Shown: in pieces, positions 1-13,566 of the stretch
Layout: each line of letters opens with the position of its first letter
How positions within the stretch are numbered: the stretch's first letter is position 1
NCBI RefSeq assembly: GCF_030272615.1
Contig: NC_081407.1
Location: forward strand, 100,671,897-100,735,896
Source: Cryptomeria japonica
Lineage: Eukaryota; Streptophyta; Pinopsida; Cupressales; Cupressaceae
DNA: 64,000 nucleotides
Direction of reading: 5' to 3'
Notes under the pieces: generated by a model
Told to the model about the DNA's origin: nothing
Database searches by the model: none
What the model saw: the letters and a program-made list of their open reading frames with translations, nothing else
Translations under genes and position numbers: made by a program

Positions 1-1600
1 ATTTCCTTAGAGACTGAACCATGGCGTACAATTCCAAGTCATAGGTTGAAAACTTTTGTTTGGCCTCATTTAGCTTTTCACTGAAAAAGGCAATTGGTCT
101 GCCTTCCTGACTTAAGACACCCCCTATTGCCTTGTTACTTGCATCACACTCAATGGTGAAGACTTTGTAAAAATCAGGCAACACCAAGATAGGTTGTTCT
201 GCCACTCTCTTTTTCAAAAACTCAAAGGACTTATCTACTTCACTAGTCCAAGCAAACTAACATTTCCTACCCCCTTTTATAGTATCTATCATGGGTGCGC
301 ATATACCACTGAAATTTTTAATAAACTTCCTATAAAAACTTGCAAGACCATGGAAGCTCTTTATCTCACTTGCATTCTTAGGTGTTGGCCAATTGAGGAT
401 GGCATCTACCTTAGAGGGGTTCATCTTTTGCCTATCCTTGGAGATCACAAAATAAAGGAATATCAACTCTTCCTGCAAGAAAACACACTTTTCCAAATTT
501 ATCTTCAACTGCACTTCATGCAACCTTTTCAAGACCAAATCAAGATGCATTAAATGTTCACCCCCATCCTTACTAAAAACCAAGATATCATCTGAATAAG
601 CTACCAAAAAATGATTAATGAAAGGATTGAGAACTTCATTCATGAGTCTCATGAATGTGCTAGGGGCATTAGAAAAACCAAATGGCATGACCAGCCACTC
701 ATAAAGGCCTTCATTGGTTTTAAATGCAGTTTTCCACTCATCCCTCTCTCTTATTCAGATTTGGTGATACCCATTCTTCAAATCCACCTTAGAATAGTAC
801 TTGGCTCCTCCTAGATAGTCCATCAAATCCTCTATCTAGGGCATAGGAAACTTATACCTTATAATGATCTTGTTTATTGCCCTAGAGTTGGTGCATAACC
901 TCCATGTACCTTCCTTCTTTGGGGCTAAGACTGTGGGGACAACACAAGGACTTATACTCTTCCTTATGAATCCTTTGTCCAATAATTCTCGGACTTGTCT
1001 TGCAACCTCCTCATTCTTCTCTGGGGTCATCTTGTAGACAACCTTATTGGGCAATGTGGACCTTGGAATGAGGTCAATACATTGGCTAACATCCCTGTGA
1101 GGTGGCAATGTATCTGGTGTACTTCCTGCAATACCCTGGTACTTGCTCAATAATTCTTGTACCTCCTTGAGACCTACACTCCTTTCCTTTACCTTGTTTG
1201 TTGGCTTCTCATTCATCACTCCTTTAGACTTCACTACTATTGCAAAGCATGGGGCATTCTCCTCCTTGAGGGTCTTCATAAGCTCCTTCTCATTCACTAA
1301 CATGACACTGGCTACCAGACGTTTGTCTTTGTTGTCATCAGGGAGTGGAGTCATGGTGTAGCTCACACCATCCTTAGTCACAATGTAGATGTTCATTTTG
1401 CCATCATGTTGGGCATTTACATCATATTTCCAAGGTCTCCCTAAGAGAAAATGGCAAGCATCCATCTCTGCTACATCACACAATACTTTATCTTTGTATT
1501 CCCCAATCCGAAACTCCACCCACACTTGTTCACTGATGAGTTCTTGTTGTTCCTTGTTCAACCAAAAGACCTTGTAGGGTAAGGATGAGGGATCTTTTAT
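1..1600 (-). pseudogene. pol: gypsy pol fragment: protease linker, reverse transcriptase, start of RNase H
   Basis: Minus-strand polyprotein piece. Around 1400-1450 is the post-protease motif FLLGRPW. RT begins near 1060 (APKKEGTWRLC) and continues through [25 protein letters not shown] and the catalytic box [10 protein letters not shown], a YSDD variant of the usual Y-x-DD. The connection segment has the typical [17 protein letters not shown]. RNase H starts with ECDASNKAIGGVLSQ near 110-160, so the first catalytic Asp is present. The frame is shared from 1561 to the left edge and is broken by TAG near 836, TGA near 764 and TAG at 257-259. In context these look like C-to-T changes in CAG, CGA and CAG codons. 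Retroelement origin is certain; activity is excluded by the stops. Confidence 0.9.
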
Positions 1601-1740
1601 AATCCAAGTTTACTCACCATTTCTACTGAGGCAACATTGTTAGTTGACCCTGAATCAACAATTACCTTACACACTTCTCCACCTACCTTGCAGGTTGTTT
1701 TAAACAATGTTCTCCTTTGTGGTTGGTACATTTAAAATGG
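1600..1740 (-). pseudogene. gypsy aspartic protease remnant
   Basis: On the minus strand a short frame carries VIVDSGSTNNVAS, with the catalytic D-S-G triad at 1642-1656. This is the retropepsin active site that would cleave the Gag-Pol polyprotein. It lies in a different frame from the gag and RT pieces on either side, so small indels near 1730 and 1590 separate it from its partners. No complete protease can be read. Confidence 0.75.
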
Positions 1741-2785
1741 TTCTATTGAGCATGACACATTCTCCTTGTTCAGGATCTGCAAGTCTTGAGGGTGAGTTCA
1801 CACTTTGTGTGTCCTCCTCTTGTGCCAAATGAATTCTTCTTTCTCCCCTGTGACTGCTAGATCCTTGCTTCTCTAGGCATCTAAATGATTGATGACCAAT
1901 TTGATTGCATGAAAAGCATCGACTTGTAAAAACATTGGATCCCCTTCCTCCAAATCTACCTCTGTTATTGGGTATCCTTCCCCTAAAATTGCCTCTGTGG
2001 CTTGAATCCCCTACATTCTCCTAATTGCTCGACTCCCCTTGTGGTTTAGGAGATGTTCCTCTTCCGCCAAATCTGCCTTTTCCTCTAAAATTTCCTCCTC
2101 TACTTCTATTTTGTTGTTCTACTCTCCTCTTCAATTTCTCCTCAATTCTTAGTGCCATCTGATAACATTTGTGTATTGTCTCTGGGTTAAAGAGACTGAT
2201 CTCATCTTAGATGTTGTATTTAAGACCATTTAGATACCTTGCCAATTTCTGTTTCTCCAATTCAAGTACTCTTTCTCTAAGGGTCAATTTATGAAATTCC
2301 TTTGTATAGGTACTCACATCCAAGTCTTTTTGTCTTAAGTTTTACAACTTCCTATGCATCATCACCTCAAAGTCCTCAAGCACAAACTTCCTTTTGATCT
2401 CTATGTTCATCCTCTTCCATGAGGATATAGGGTTCTTCCCTTCTTCCACTCTCTCATTTTGTAGGAAGTATCACCAACTCAATGCAAGACCCTTCATTCT
2501 AGACTTAGTGGTCCTCACCTTTTGGTTTTCTGCAACCTCATTGCATTCAAAATGGCTTTCCAGGGCTTCTAACCATTCCACAACCTCTTTAGGGTTCATT
2601 TTATTAGTGAACTTAGGCAAGTTGGACTTATTATCCTTATTCCCTACCTTTTCAAGGGCTTCAACAAATGTTCTTTGGTCTTCAGGTATCCTTTCTCCTT
2701 CATGCTGAGGGTCTTCTCCTCCATGACCCTCTTCATTATCATCATCGGGGTCTACTTTATTCCTTCTTTCTACCTTACCTTTCAA
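1741..2785 (-). pseudogene. gag: gypsy gag polyprotein with zinc knuckle, degraded
   Basis: Minus-strand frame from about 2785. The N-terminal part is charged and acidic, followed by a Gag capsid-like region (FTNKMNPKEVVEWLEALE, then LARYLNGLKYNI). An Arg/Gly-rich stretch (GGNFRGKGRFGGRGTS) precedes a CCHC zinc knuckle, CFSCNQIGHQSFRC, at roughly 1880-1925, which would bind template RNA. The frame is interrupted by TGA at 2471-2473, two TAA codons and TAG at 2021-2023. It stays in one frame across most of its length, so decay is mainly by point mutation. The start is uncertain. Confidence 0.85.
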
Positions 2786-2940
2786 TCATTCTAGTTCTCT
2801 TTTCATGGCCCTATTCTCAACCAACTGTTCTTTTACAATCCTAGCCAATTCCACAGTAGTCACTCTTTGTGGATGTCCATCATTGTCACCATCTCCTTCT
2901 AAGATCTTTCCCAAACTCAATTCTCTTTAGATTCTTCTAG

Positions 2941-2952
2941 TCTTTGATACCA
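2941..2952 (-). other. primer-binding site of the gypsy element (initiator-Met tRNA type)
   Basis: The reverse complement reads TGGTATCAAAGA, matching the common plant retrotransposon primer-binding site TGGTATCAGAGC at most positions. It sits two bases inside the LTR boundary, as expected. Confidence 0.75.
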
Positions 2953-2954
2953 CT

Positions 2955-4292
2955 TGATGAAGAGTGAGCAACTAGAAGGTCTGGTGCAACCCAAGTCAAA
3001 TGAAATTGTTGGCAGGAACCTAAGTCTTCCTTGAGCCCTCCACTTGGCTTTACAAGCCAAACACCAATCCGATTCCCTCAACCTTCTCCAAGGAGTAGAA
3101 AGTGGTACTCTAGGTCCAAAAATGTCCTATCTTGACCAACTCCACAAGTTAGACTCTTCACCCAGGTCTTAGGGTCTCAGAATCACAAATAGACTTAGTA
3201 GGAATTAGGCCTCCAAAACTAGTTTTCCTTAGATATCTCTAGATTTCTTCAAAGGACTCCACAAACCCCTTATAGATTCAAACACCCTTTTGGGACTTCT
3301 AGAAGACTCTAAGGAATTAAGACTTGATCCTATTCTTGCACCCCTAAATAACTCTGTTTGGCATAGACCTAATAGGCCTAATTAGGGTTGTTTTCCAAAG
3401 CAAAGGTCCAAACATGGGTTCACAGAGTCAATTCCAATCCTTGGATGGGTTCTCCTACTCACAAATACTCTATCTTATAAATCTTAATGACTCTCTCCAC
3501 TCCTAAGGTTGTTGTCTAACACAATTCACTACGTTATTGGCTAAATACATACCCTGCTCCTAATGACTCTCTCCACTCCTAAGGGTTTGGTGGAAAAAAA
3601 AACAAAACCCATACCCTACTCCTACCTTTCTAGAATCTCATTATACATGCCCTTAAATTTCCTTCCACCCAAGGCAATGAAATTTGGGCGATGGAAATGC
3701 AAGTTAAGGCTTCATCTTTGCACCGACCCTTGAATTGAGGGTTTTTAGAACAATTTGAAGAAAGAGACTTCTAACTTATGCTAATATGAACCAAATTGAC
3801 TCTTACCAATCGCTTGTTGCTCGTATAGTACGGACAAAGTTCAGAATTATGGGCAAAATCAGAGTTTTCTTATTCAAATCCACCAAATTTCAAAATGTGA
3901 ACCATCATATCCAAATAGGTGACTTCTAGGGAACTTTAAAAGGTCTGTCCCAATGGTTGCAACTGAATTTCAAATGTTGTGACCATTGGTGTTCTAATTG
4001 CAAAATCCGAGCAACTTTTGAGAAGTTACAAGGTTGCCACTTTTACACATGTGACCTTCCACTTGGTCATGAACACATGAAGGTTATTAAAACATATCAT
4101 AGAAGACAAAACACACTACTAACACCTATTTCACCTTAAAAAGACTTACTAGGACACCATAAGAGCCTATTATCCTTACAAAATGGGTCTAAGACATCAC
4201 ATGGTTGATCCAACTAGATTCAACACTTATTCCTACTATATCTACCTATCCCTACCCTAGAAGCATGAGGGTGCCCTACACCTGTCTGCACA
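2955..4292 (-). repeat. 5' LTR of the gypsy element
   Basis: Adjacent to the primer-binding site. On the minus strand it would begin TGTGCAGACAGG near 4292 and end with CA at 2955-2956. Its length would be about 1.34 kb. The outer end is inferred from a TG...CA terminus only, because the partner LTR is outside the window. No coding frame is seen inside it. Confidence 0.6.
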
Positions 4293-7200
4293 TGAAACTA
4301 TTTTATTTTTAAATCCTCACCTACATGCAACACATATAATATGCTAATTGCCAATTGCCAGACACTACTATTTTACTAGCCAATTGTCCTCTATGCATCT
4401 ATGTCCTCTTTTTTTTTTAAGCTTTGAAACTGGTGCATTCTTGTAGAAGCCAAAAAATTGGCGAATATCTTTAATCTTAAAAACTCTATAGTCCTGCAAA
4501 GGTCAGAGCACTACCTAAAGAAATGTGTGTTTTCTCCCATTGAAAGTCTAAAAAAATTTCCTACTATTCTGCAATCGAAACAAAGGCCAATAATAGAGTG
4601 ACAAAAAAAATTAAACTAATACTAGGCTTAACAAATATGCAACCAAAAATAAACCTTGGGAAATACTAAATCTTGGTTGGCTATTAATGCTCAGTTTAAT
4701 CATTGTTTAAGGACTCCGCCCCTCCACTATAGTTCCATGCATGGCAAGGACTAATAATCCTCAAGTAGTGAAAGATATTTGATAGTTGATCGTATCTTCC
4801 TAGGTGTTAGTAGCTTATTTGGCATGCACGTGGCATTTTGGGCCATTACGGTGAGCTGTTATGTAGTGAATATTTGAAATTAGGGAATTGAGGATCAGGG
4901 TTGAGGATTAACTCTTCCCTCTTAAGGTATGCAAGGCTTTAGATTAATAGGCATTAAGGATGACGACACACCAAGAAACAACTATTGAATGAGGAAAGTT
5001 TGACAAAGGAAGTGCATTCAAGGAAGAGTTGTTAAGCATAACTTAAACAAGGTATCAAGGTTAAGGACCAAAAAACTGTACTGAGGAATTGACAGACCTT
5101 GGGGAGTTCAAAGTGGCTTGCAAATGGTACTTGGGGATAAAGGCCTGTAACTTTGACAAGAAACACTAAGAAAATATTTTGTTATATAAAAATAAATTGG
5201 ATTGTTTGTCTGACCAGAATGAATAGGAATCAAAGATCTTCTTATAGATTATCTTTACTATAAAAACTAATGGACTATTTACCCTGCTAGAATGAATAGG
5301 AATCACAGATCTTACTATAGGTTATCTTTACTCAAATAACTAATGGATTGTTTTCCCTGTTTGAACATCTGAACAAATAGGAATCGTAGATTGTTCATAA
5401 ATAGACAGTTGATTATATTATCATAATAATATAAAATAGCCATCTACCTTTTGAAGTTGTCAGCCCTGGTTTATTCATCCTTACTATTATTATCATTGTT
5501 GCTTTTGACGTGGCTTACTCTCTATGCCATTACAATGATAATAGTGAGCATCACATGTGAGATCTAGGATGTAATTCAATGTTTTGATAAAATTAGTATA
5601 AATTTGTAGATAATAAGTTTTAGATTTGACCACTTCAAAGGATATTTTTCTCTTATTCTTCAAGTTTTCACACTGTGTTTTATTTTTCTTGAGAACAAAT
5701 ATTTTGATTTGTTTTAATTTCTTATAGATTGACTCATATTATGTTTCAGCCATTCATGGCATTGACATTGGATTCATGGGTGGACCCATTTCTCATGCTG
5801 GTATTAACACTTCTCACAGGCCATTAACAATAGAGGATTACTGAGTTGCATCATAAACTTAGGTTTTTCCTTTTGCCCTTTTCTTTTTCCTTATTTAAAA
5901 ACTTAGGGTGTGGAATTTTATCTTTTGCATGTATTTTTGTATTTATTTTATTTTATTTTAAGTACTTTTTTATCAAATTGTTATGATTGAAAATCAAATA
6001 CTAGGATTTTCCATGGATGGTATTAATTACAAGGAAGTTGCTATCATTGAAGTTGATGTGTTTGGTGAGGTTGATGTGAATGATTAAAAATGAAACCTGG
6101 TATGTACATGTGCTTGATGTTTAGATTTTTTTCTTGATCACTTTGTGTGACCACCATGCTTTGTTATGTGTGTTTTTTGTTTATACCCCTCTATGATGAA
6201 ATTTTAAGAGTAATTTTATAGATTTGGGGTCTTTAATATTAGTATGCATTTCATTACTTTATTTTGTTGCTTTGAATATAAATGAACTAAATAAAAATTG
6301 AGATTGATAGATTAAATCATTTATGTGATAATTTATTACATTATAATATTCTTTTCCTTATCTCTATAAAATATGTCCAACACACATTTGTTTTGTCTAA
6401 CAGACTGAAAACCCTTTAAAGAAACATTTGTCATATTGACTATGATACAAATCAAATTGAAAGAGAGAGCCTAATCTGCAACAAGTACTCCCTTGACCAT
6501 AATCTAAACAAGCAATAACAAATTCAAACATGTTTATTTTTATTTTACAAAACAAAGCTTATCTTACAGTTTGCGATGCTGCAAACATCATTTACATTCA
6601 AACTCTCTAAACACTAGTTCAAAATAGTTTTCAATATATTTGAAATTGTAACAAAGAAAACTTTGAAATTAGCCCTAAATATTTATCTACAACAAAACTC
6701 TCTATGTCATGAAGTATTAAGAAGGGAAACTATTGTTCTTTTATTAAAATTAGAGGGAATTGTTGATACAAATCTGAAAATGCCTCTAAAATCTGCATTA
6801 CAATGTTCTTCATCCTGAAAGAGCCTGGAAAATCTACAATACTAGCTGAGAGAAAGAAAAGAACTAGGAAAGAATATAAAAGAAGCCTTTAGAGTAACTG
6901 AATAGAAGCTGATGAAGAACTATTTGTGCCTCTCGGGACTGAGCTCTAACTGATTGTCCTTTCTTGCTTCTATCTTTATCTTGCATGTTTGATTCATCCT
7001 GGGTCAAATTTGGTGAATAATTAGATAGAGAAAGGCCTATAATAGCTGCAAACTGAGAGTTTGTGGGTCCAAACCTCTCCTTGACCCCATGCATTATCCA
7101 TGTGGGCTCCTAAACTGATGACAAACTACTGCATTATCATCCAAAATCCCCATTTTGAGGAATGAAACTGAAAGCTCCACCTTTGCCTCCAAAACTGATC

Positions 7201-7300
7201 ATGAACCGATTGTTTGATGCTATTAAGTGTTTGCATTATCCTTGATTTAATGAATGATCTAGGAGCTTGTTGACTTAGCCAAGAGTTTGCTTTAGTCTTA
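4293..7300. other. unassigned AT-rich intergenic DNA
   Basis: No reading frame with recognisable homology and no obvious repeat structure. The stretch contains several A/T-rich tracts and is probably decayed repeat DNA, but I cannot name a family. Confidence 0.4.
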
Positions 7301-10150
7301 TTTTCTCTCAACACTCTTAAATCATTGTCTTTATACTCATTATAAGGCTATGGACTGTCTTTTAGACCTTCTTTTAATTGCTGGCAAAAAGATAAACTAG
7401 GATGATATGACTGTCCCTAAAAGATTGCTCTCATAAATGGTTTTTATTGGGATTGTTATAACAATATTGCTACTCTATACCCTAGAAGCCTTGTCTTAAA
7501 TCATTTCAGTAGTTTTGACTTTTCTCTCTATCAAAGTTACTGTCTCCCCTTGCTAGGTATTCCTTGAATGGACTACATCTTTCTCCATTCCTTCACTATC
7601 TTCTGTCCATTTATTTCCATGATTTCTCTGAGACAATGACTCATTTCATAAAGAATAGTCACTGTATTTACTCTTCATTGGTGTCTTTATCATGTACCCT
7701 ATGAAATCAACTTCTATCCTTTGTCTCCTACCTCTTTCTTTCTGTCATAGTCATGAGGTCCTTGCTTCTATATTTGCTTCATAATATTGAACTGCTCTGA
7801 AGTTTTATAAAGAAAACATCCCTAACCTCTGAATGCTCTGTGACCTTCAATAGCTCTAGAAAAGATACTAGGACAATGATTGTTTGCTTTGTTCTTTTAT
7901 ACTGAATATGGTTATCTCTATTATCATTTAGACCTGCTATCACTTCTTTGTCTTTGAAATGACTATCCTCTTTACCTCATGCCTTAGATCTAAGGTTAGG
8001 TCTGCTCACATTTTTGAATTCGGCTCTTTTATCTTGTAGAAGCAACACTATGCTTTGATAGAGATGTTTTTTCTAAAAATTGATAACCCCCTTAAACCTT
8101 GTGATTGAGATTTTGGAGTATTGTGTTTTATACATTCTTTACTTGAGCCTTTTGGATGGATAGGATACCATTAGGGGCTGCTATGATTACTAAAAGTTAT
8201 CTTGCTTGCCTAAAAGGGCTTGTCAAGGCATTGATTGCAATGATCTATGACTAAAACCTTTTTCTCATCTATCTGTGTTCTTTGTCCATTAAAATCCTCT
8301 AAACACTTTCACAAGTCTGGTAATTCCTTTGTAGAAGGCTTTCATGGCCTTGAAGTTGCCTTTGTTTAATGATTTGGTGTTACTTTGAGGCTTTGATATT
8401 ATGCTCTGTTTCTTTGACAGTGATGTATCTTTATGACTGTGTATGTAATGATCCTTGGTGAACATTTTATGCCATGCCTCCATGATATCTGGTAGGATTG
8501 ACTATGTTCTACCACAAATGCTACAATAGTATCTTTATAATGCATCCTCTTTAATATACACCATATACACTAAACTATGACTTCAATATTGATATCACAA
8601 TGATTACCTTGTGCTCAATCCTTTATGTTGACTTCCAATCATCACTGCCATGAACTGTACCTTCTGCTTCTTAGAATTGTCTTTTTGGGACTTTTTATGA
8701 CTAAGGCCGCATCTTTATGCCTTGAGAATGAACTACTCTTTACCTCTTTTGATGGTGAAGTCTTGATACTTGGGCTCTTAAGCATTAATATTTCTGAGAC
8801 AAATTCATTCTTTTATTTATTGTTATTGCTTATTCACTTTTAGGTCTACTCTTCAATCATGAAGAAATTCACTGTCACAACTTTTATATACTGCTCTATT
8901 TACTATTAAGACCTTCCCTATTTTTCTCTTGAATCTATTATTTATTTCAAAGAGACTGTAGCTTGATAGTTTTATTGTCTTTTCTTGTAAAAAATAAATG
9001 CATATATGTCATTTGACACCCATCTCTATTTTGTGAATCATCTCTGCTCTGTATATGCTAATTACGGTTAGTATTGGCCTTATAGTTCTTGATGTTGTTG
9101 CAACCTTTATTCACTATCACCTTTGGTATTTTAATCTCCAATCTCCTCAAACAAAATAAATCAATTTTGCTCTTCATCTTTCATTATGATTGAGGGCTTC
9201 TCATTGTATACCATTGTGATAAACTTCTTTATTGGGTTGTATCATAAACACTCTATGTAGGCTGCTCACACAACCCTTGTCATTCGCTTTTGACCTTATC
9301 ATACTATCTTTATGACTTTATCACTATATTTTCTCTTTAATAGTGGTTGTGTGAGGTCTACAACAAAACTCTCGATGTCATATAACCATTGTGAATGAGT
9401 ATTCATGCTCGTTTAATATCCTTGGACTGGCTTGATAGCCATATATGCCTGGAAGTTGATCCTTTTGTCCTTTGCTTGAGATTTTTCAGACTTTAAGGGT
9501 TGCAACTGTCTCTTTATTTGTTGACTTGATTCTTTTGGATGTTATGTTCTTTGTGTTACTACTGCTTCATGAAATCATGAAGAGACCGTTGCAACAACTC
9601 TGCTTCAACAACTACAATTTTCCATAATACATGTAGCCTTCAAGTATATAACAAATCACATTACTACTATGATTATCCTTCATTATGTTTGGGACAAAAG
9701 CTTTCTCTGTATCCTTATCATTTCATTATGAAGATGATCCATCCTTGATCACATCTCCTTTTGTCACAATATTGACTACTTATTAATGCTCTGTTTAAAA
9801 ATGCAACAACAATGAACATTGTTCAACTCTTCATTCTTTTGATATAGGTGTTTCTCTTTGTTTTGGGTAGGGTTCTATCATTGTATGCTCAAAGGATGCT
9901 TTTTTGATAGTGATATCTATGCTTTGTGGACTAGAATGGGCTGTGCTATTGTTGTCCTTGAATAGGTTGACTCATTGCTTGCTATGGGTTGTCCTTCCAT
10001 CTTTAATGGTTTCCTTTGATTGCCATTTATTTGTATATCTTTGATTGGACTCTCTTTGTCTTGTAGAAGCTTCATATGATTGTCTTCACCTTGATCTTGA
10101 TGTGCTTGTATGTGGAGGCTTGGAAATAAAAAGATGTTCTATTAATTGTT
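7300..10150. other. unassigned, T-rich plus strand
   Basis: A long stretch in which the plus strand is visibly rich in T and poor in A compared with its flanks, with many CTTT and TTCTT runs. Frames are short and unconvincing. Such one-strand skew is common in untranslated internal regions of LTR elements, but no LTR pair, primer-binding site or polypurine tract was found. Confidence 0.3.
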
Positions 10151-10281
10151 CATGACTTTTAAAAATTATCAACAAACCTGCCTTATTCCTATGACAGTCT
10201 AATAAAAGTCATCAAGTATTCTTTCCTTCAAGGGTTTAGACTATCAAAGGTGTGAGTCCATGTTTTGAAACATGTGAACTA

Positions 10282-10331
10282 CTCTTCAAGAAATTTCATT
10301 CATTCTCTCTTCAAGAAATTTCATTCATTCT
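10282..10331. repeat. 25-bp tandem duplication
   Basis: Two adjacent identical copies beginning CTCTTCAAGAAATTTC, offset by 25 bases. Confidence 0.85.
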
Positions 10332-12944
10332 TTATCATAGATTTTGGACTGATTTCTTTAAAAAAATAGAAATAAAGAGGTAAAATCCTCTATATACATG
10401 CAAAAATTAATCTCTGTCATGAAATACAAAGATGGCGTGAATGTAAAAGAAGAACCTACCTAGAACTTGCTGAGCCTTTGCATGATATGGTCCTTTGTAG
10501 TTGGCACGTGGCCTCTCTTAACCTTTTCATGCAAACTCCTTCATTGAAGAGGCTAAGTTCGCATTCAAACTCTTTGAGGTAACTTTTTGACTGTTCCTTC
10601 ATTTTTTGACTGCTCTCCTTTACACATGACCCATTACATAGATCAAATGACTACCTTTTTGTAAATCTTGAGATATTTATCTTTGATGTTGTAGGAGACA
10701 TGTGAAACTTTGCATGGGAACCTACTCACAACAAGACTTCATTCTCATGATAGAACTCAGAGTAGACATAAAATGAAGCCCTAAATGCATGCAAAACTGT
10801 CATGTACCCTTTTGGAATTTATCTTAATTTAGTCCCGAATCAACAATTCTAACTTAAAATGAGATTTGTAACTAAAGACATTTTTACTATCATAATGCTA
10901 AGAATAATTTTAGAAGATGGAACTTATCTTGATAACTTTCACTGATTATGTTGATCATAAACCTCCCCCATAAATTGATTATCATCTTCTTACAAACTGC
11001 TCTGGAACTCTTACAGTCTCCTCATAAATCTTTCATAAAATTCCTCACTATCTACTCCTATATTATATATTGATTTCCATATGCTCAAAAATCTCTCATT
11101 GCACAACTTGTTTCACCTTTCAATGTGGAGCATCAATATAGTATTGGGTCCTTCTGATAAGTGATATGAACTTCTGCGATAGAGTCTTCCTTGATCAGTA
11201 ACGTCAGGTCCTCATGCATCCATATTTGGTATTTCTGTTGTTATACTGGTGCATTCAGATTTGAATAAAATAAATATATAAATTCTTTTATCTTCCCCCA
11301 TTAGAATGATATTGATGTCTCTTAAATAAGTAGCGAAAAGATGTGAATGTGAACAGTTGCCCTCTCGACATGAGATCACATCCCATATGAAAAGCTAATT
11401 GATGCTAATGATTAGTTAATTAATGTAAGCATCTATTATCTTTCCTTGGCCATGAATGTGGGAATGCTTCTACATGTATCGCTTGTTATTGATGAGTATA
11501 TTTACTTATTAATTATAATCCGATGTTCATAATTAATCATACGACCGGTCTTTGGGTTTGAGAAGGCATATCGATTGGTTTGATGCTACCAACTACAATG
11601 TTAATCTATACTTTACCAAGTTGATTATTTTTTTCATCTTATAGATGTTGTCTTAGGGAATATATTGGTTTATTAGTCAAATCATTCTCAATGATGATAT
11701 TACCCTTCATTTTTCTTAGTTCCTCTTGGTGTTTTTGCATGTGTTACCTGAATAATACTTGACCTCGTCATCAAGAAATCATACCTCTTTGTGGTAATCG
11801 ATGTTTATTATCCATATATTTTGATTCGTGTTTTCCTAGCATTCCTCCCCATTGATAAATGAGAGTTGGTTCCTAATATATATCTACCCCTCAATCGAAT
11901 GGTTGTTTGAGAGGGATCACATCTCTTCCAATATCCATCGCACCTTTTAATTATTTATCAATTGGATATCAATCATCATTTACCTCCTTGACTAAGTCAA
12001 ATATAACTAGATTTGATTACATTGTTGACTTGTCAATATTCCAACATTGTTTATTGTCCTCTACCACCTCATGCTTGTTAATATATAACATTCATTTTGA
12101 AACGTATGTATTCTTCCTTTCATGATACGTTGCCTTGTGAATCCACTCTTGCTGAATATCATTGTCTATTGTTGAGGGGACAACCTCTGACACCAACAGT
12201 TTGCTTAATATTTGATATAATAATTAACTTTATTTATTGATCAAAATGAGTGCTATTCTATTATATATTGTTTTTTTATTATTGAATATTTGTTTTCTTA
12301 ACTTATTTATTATTATATTTGTTTCTAATTACATTGTTATGGGAATGAATGTTTACTTTTTTAATTAATTATTGAATTTTAGACACTTGAGAATGAACCC
12401 TACAATATTTCAAGGCCCATATCTAGTTGCTAAGTCATTTATAGTAATGTTGTTCTTGGGAAATCAAAGCAACACAAGTGATGAGACACTAAATATATGG
12501 TTGAATGTGGTATAGATGTCTAAAAATATGGAAAACACTTTGGTATGCAACATGAACAAAGACTAGGATGAATAATTTGCTCAATTTAGGTGCATAATAA
12601 ATGATTAACATTCCCTCAAAAAATTGAATAGATTTCCCTTTATGTGAACCATAGAGTATAGTCTAACTGATTAATAATAAATGCAAGAGAAAGGTCCATA
12701 TCCAGATCATGTTACCTTTGTTTCTATTCTGATTGATGCAAAAGGATGTTACCACAATCTTTTAAGTAATGCAACTCTAGTGTCAAAGAATGCAATGCTT
12801 TGATGTTATGATTCAAAAAATTTGTACTACACCCATAGTAGAACATTTGTTATGATAAAAATAAGATATTATTTGTTACTTTTCAATATGAATACAATGC
12901 AAAATTGTTAGTGATTATTTGTTCAAAACTTAACCTAGTTAAAG

Positions 12945-13250
12945 TAACTTTTTCTTTTAAGTGGAAATTTTGTTTATGACCTTTTTTGAGATTTGTTTGT
13001 CTGATGCAAAAGTAAAGATTCCCTAATAGGATATAAATTTCTCTTGCCTCTAATGACCTTTACTTTAGGTTGGATTTTTGTCAAGGCCCATTTTGAAATA
13101 TGTTTTTGTTGCAAAAGTAAAGATTCCCTAATAGGATATACACTTCTCCTGCTTCCAATGACTTTTACTTTAGGTTAGAGTTTTGTCAAGGATCTTTTTG
13201 AAATCTGTTTATCTATTACAAAATTAAAGACTCATTAATAGCCCCATCCT
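12945..13250. repeat. ~105-bp tandem repeat, about 2.9 copies
   Basis: The marker CCCTAATAGG occurs at 13021 and 13126, and a diverged version (CTCATTAATA) occurs at 13231, giving an exact 105-base spacing. Flanking text such as TTTACTTTAGGTT is repeated at the same spacing. The last copy is the most diverged. Confidence 0.8.
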
Positions 13251-13566
13251 TTCTAATTCCATGGGGATTTATTTTTAGTTTACAAGCCTTTCTAGAAAAT
13301 TTAATGCATAATTTGTGTTTTGTTGATTTGTTGAACCTGTAATTTTTTTTTCCTTTTAAAAACTAAATTATAGATTCTATGAGCTAGAAGATTACGGTTT
13401 AGTGGTTCACCAATATGATTCGACTATTCCGAAGGGCATGAGTGGAGTGATTGGTTAGGATAGCTTATTCTTTGCATAAAATTTGTTAGGGGCCAAAAAT
13501 AGATTGCCTTGATAGGAAGGTTGGTTATTCCTTGAGGTCATGTTTTCTAATAGCCTAAAGAATGAT

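Larger units (their letters stand above)
1..4292 (-). mobile_element. Ty3/gypsy LTR retrotransposon, 5' part, truncated by window edge
   Basis: On the minus strand the order is LTR (2955-4292), primer-binding site (2941-2952), gag with a zinc knuckle, aspartic protease, reverse transcriptase and the start of RNase H. Protease-RT-RNase H order and the RT sequence are those of Ty3/gypsy elements. Integrase and the second LTR would lie left of base 1. Stop codons and frameshifts in gag, protease and RT mean this copy is inactive. The target duplication cannot be checked because only one end is present. Confidence 0.85.
10150..13566. other. unassigned AT-rich DNA with two small tandem duplications
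   Basis: No gene recognised. It contains the 25-bp duplication at 10282-10331 and the ~105-bp tandem repeat at 12945-13250, listed separately. It ends where the 490-bp satellite begins. Confidence 0.4.

Noticed and set aside
6864-7314. Two adjacent minus-strand frames (76 and 62 codons) as a possible gene.
   Set aside because: No motif, no splice-consistent continuation and no homology recognised.
12170-12205. Possible minus-strand primer-binding site (CCTCTGACACCAACAG) marking an LTR element.
   Set aside because: The match to TGGTATCAGAGC is partial, and no TG...CA LTR boundary or partner LTR is visible on either side.
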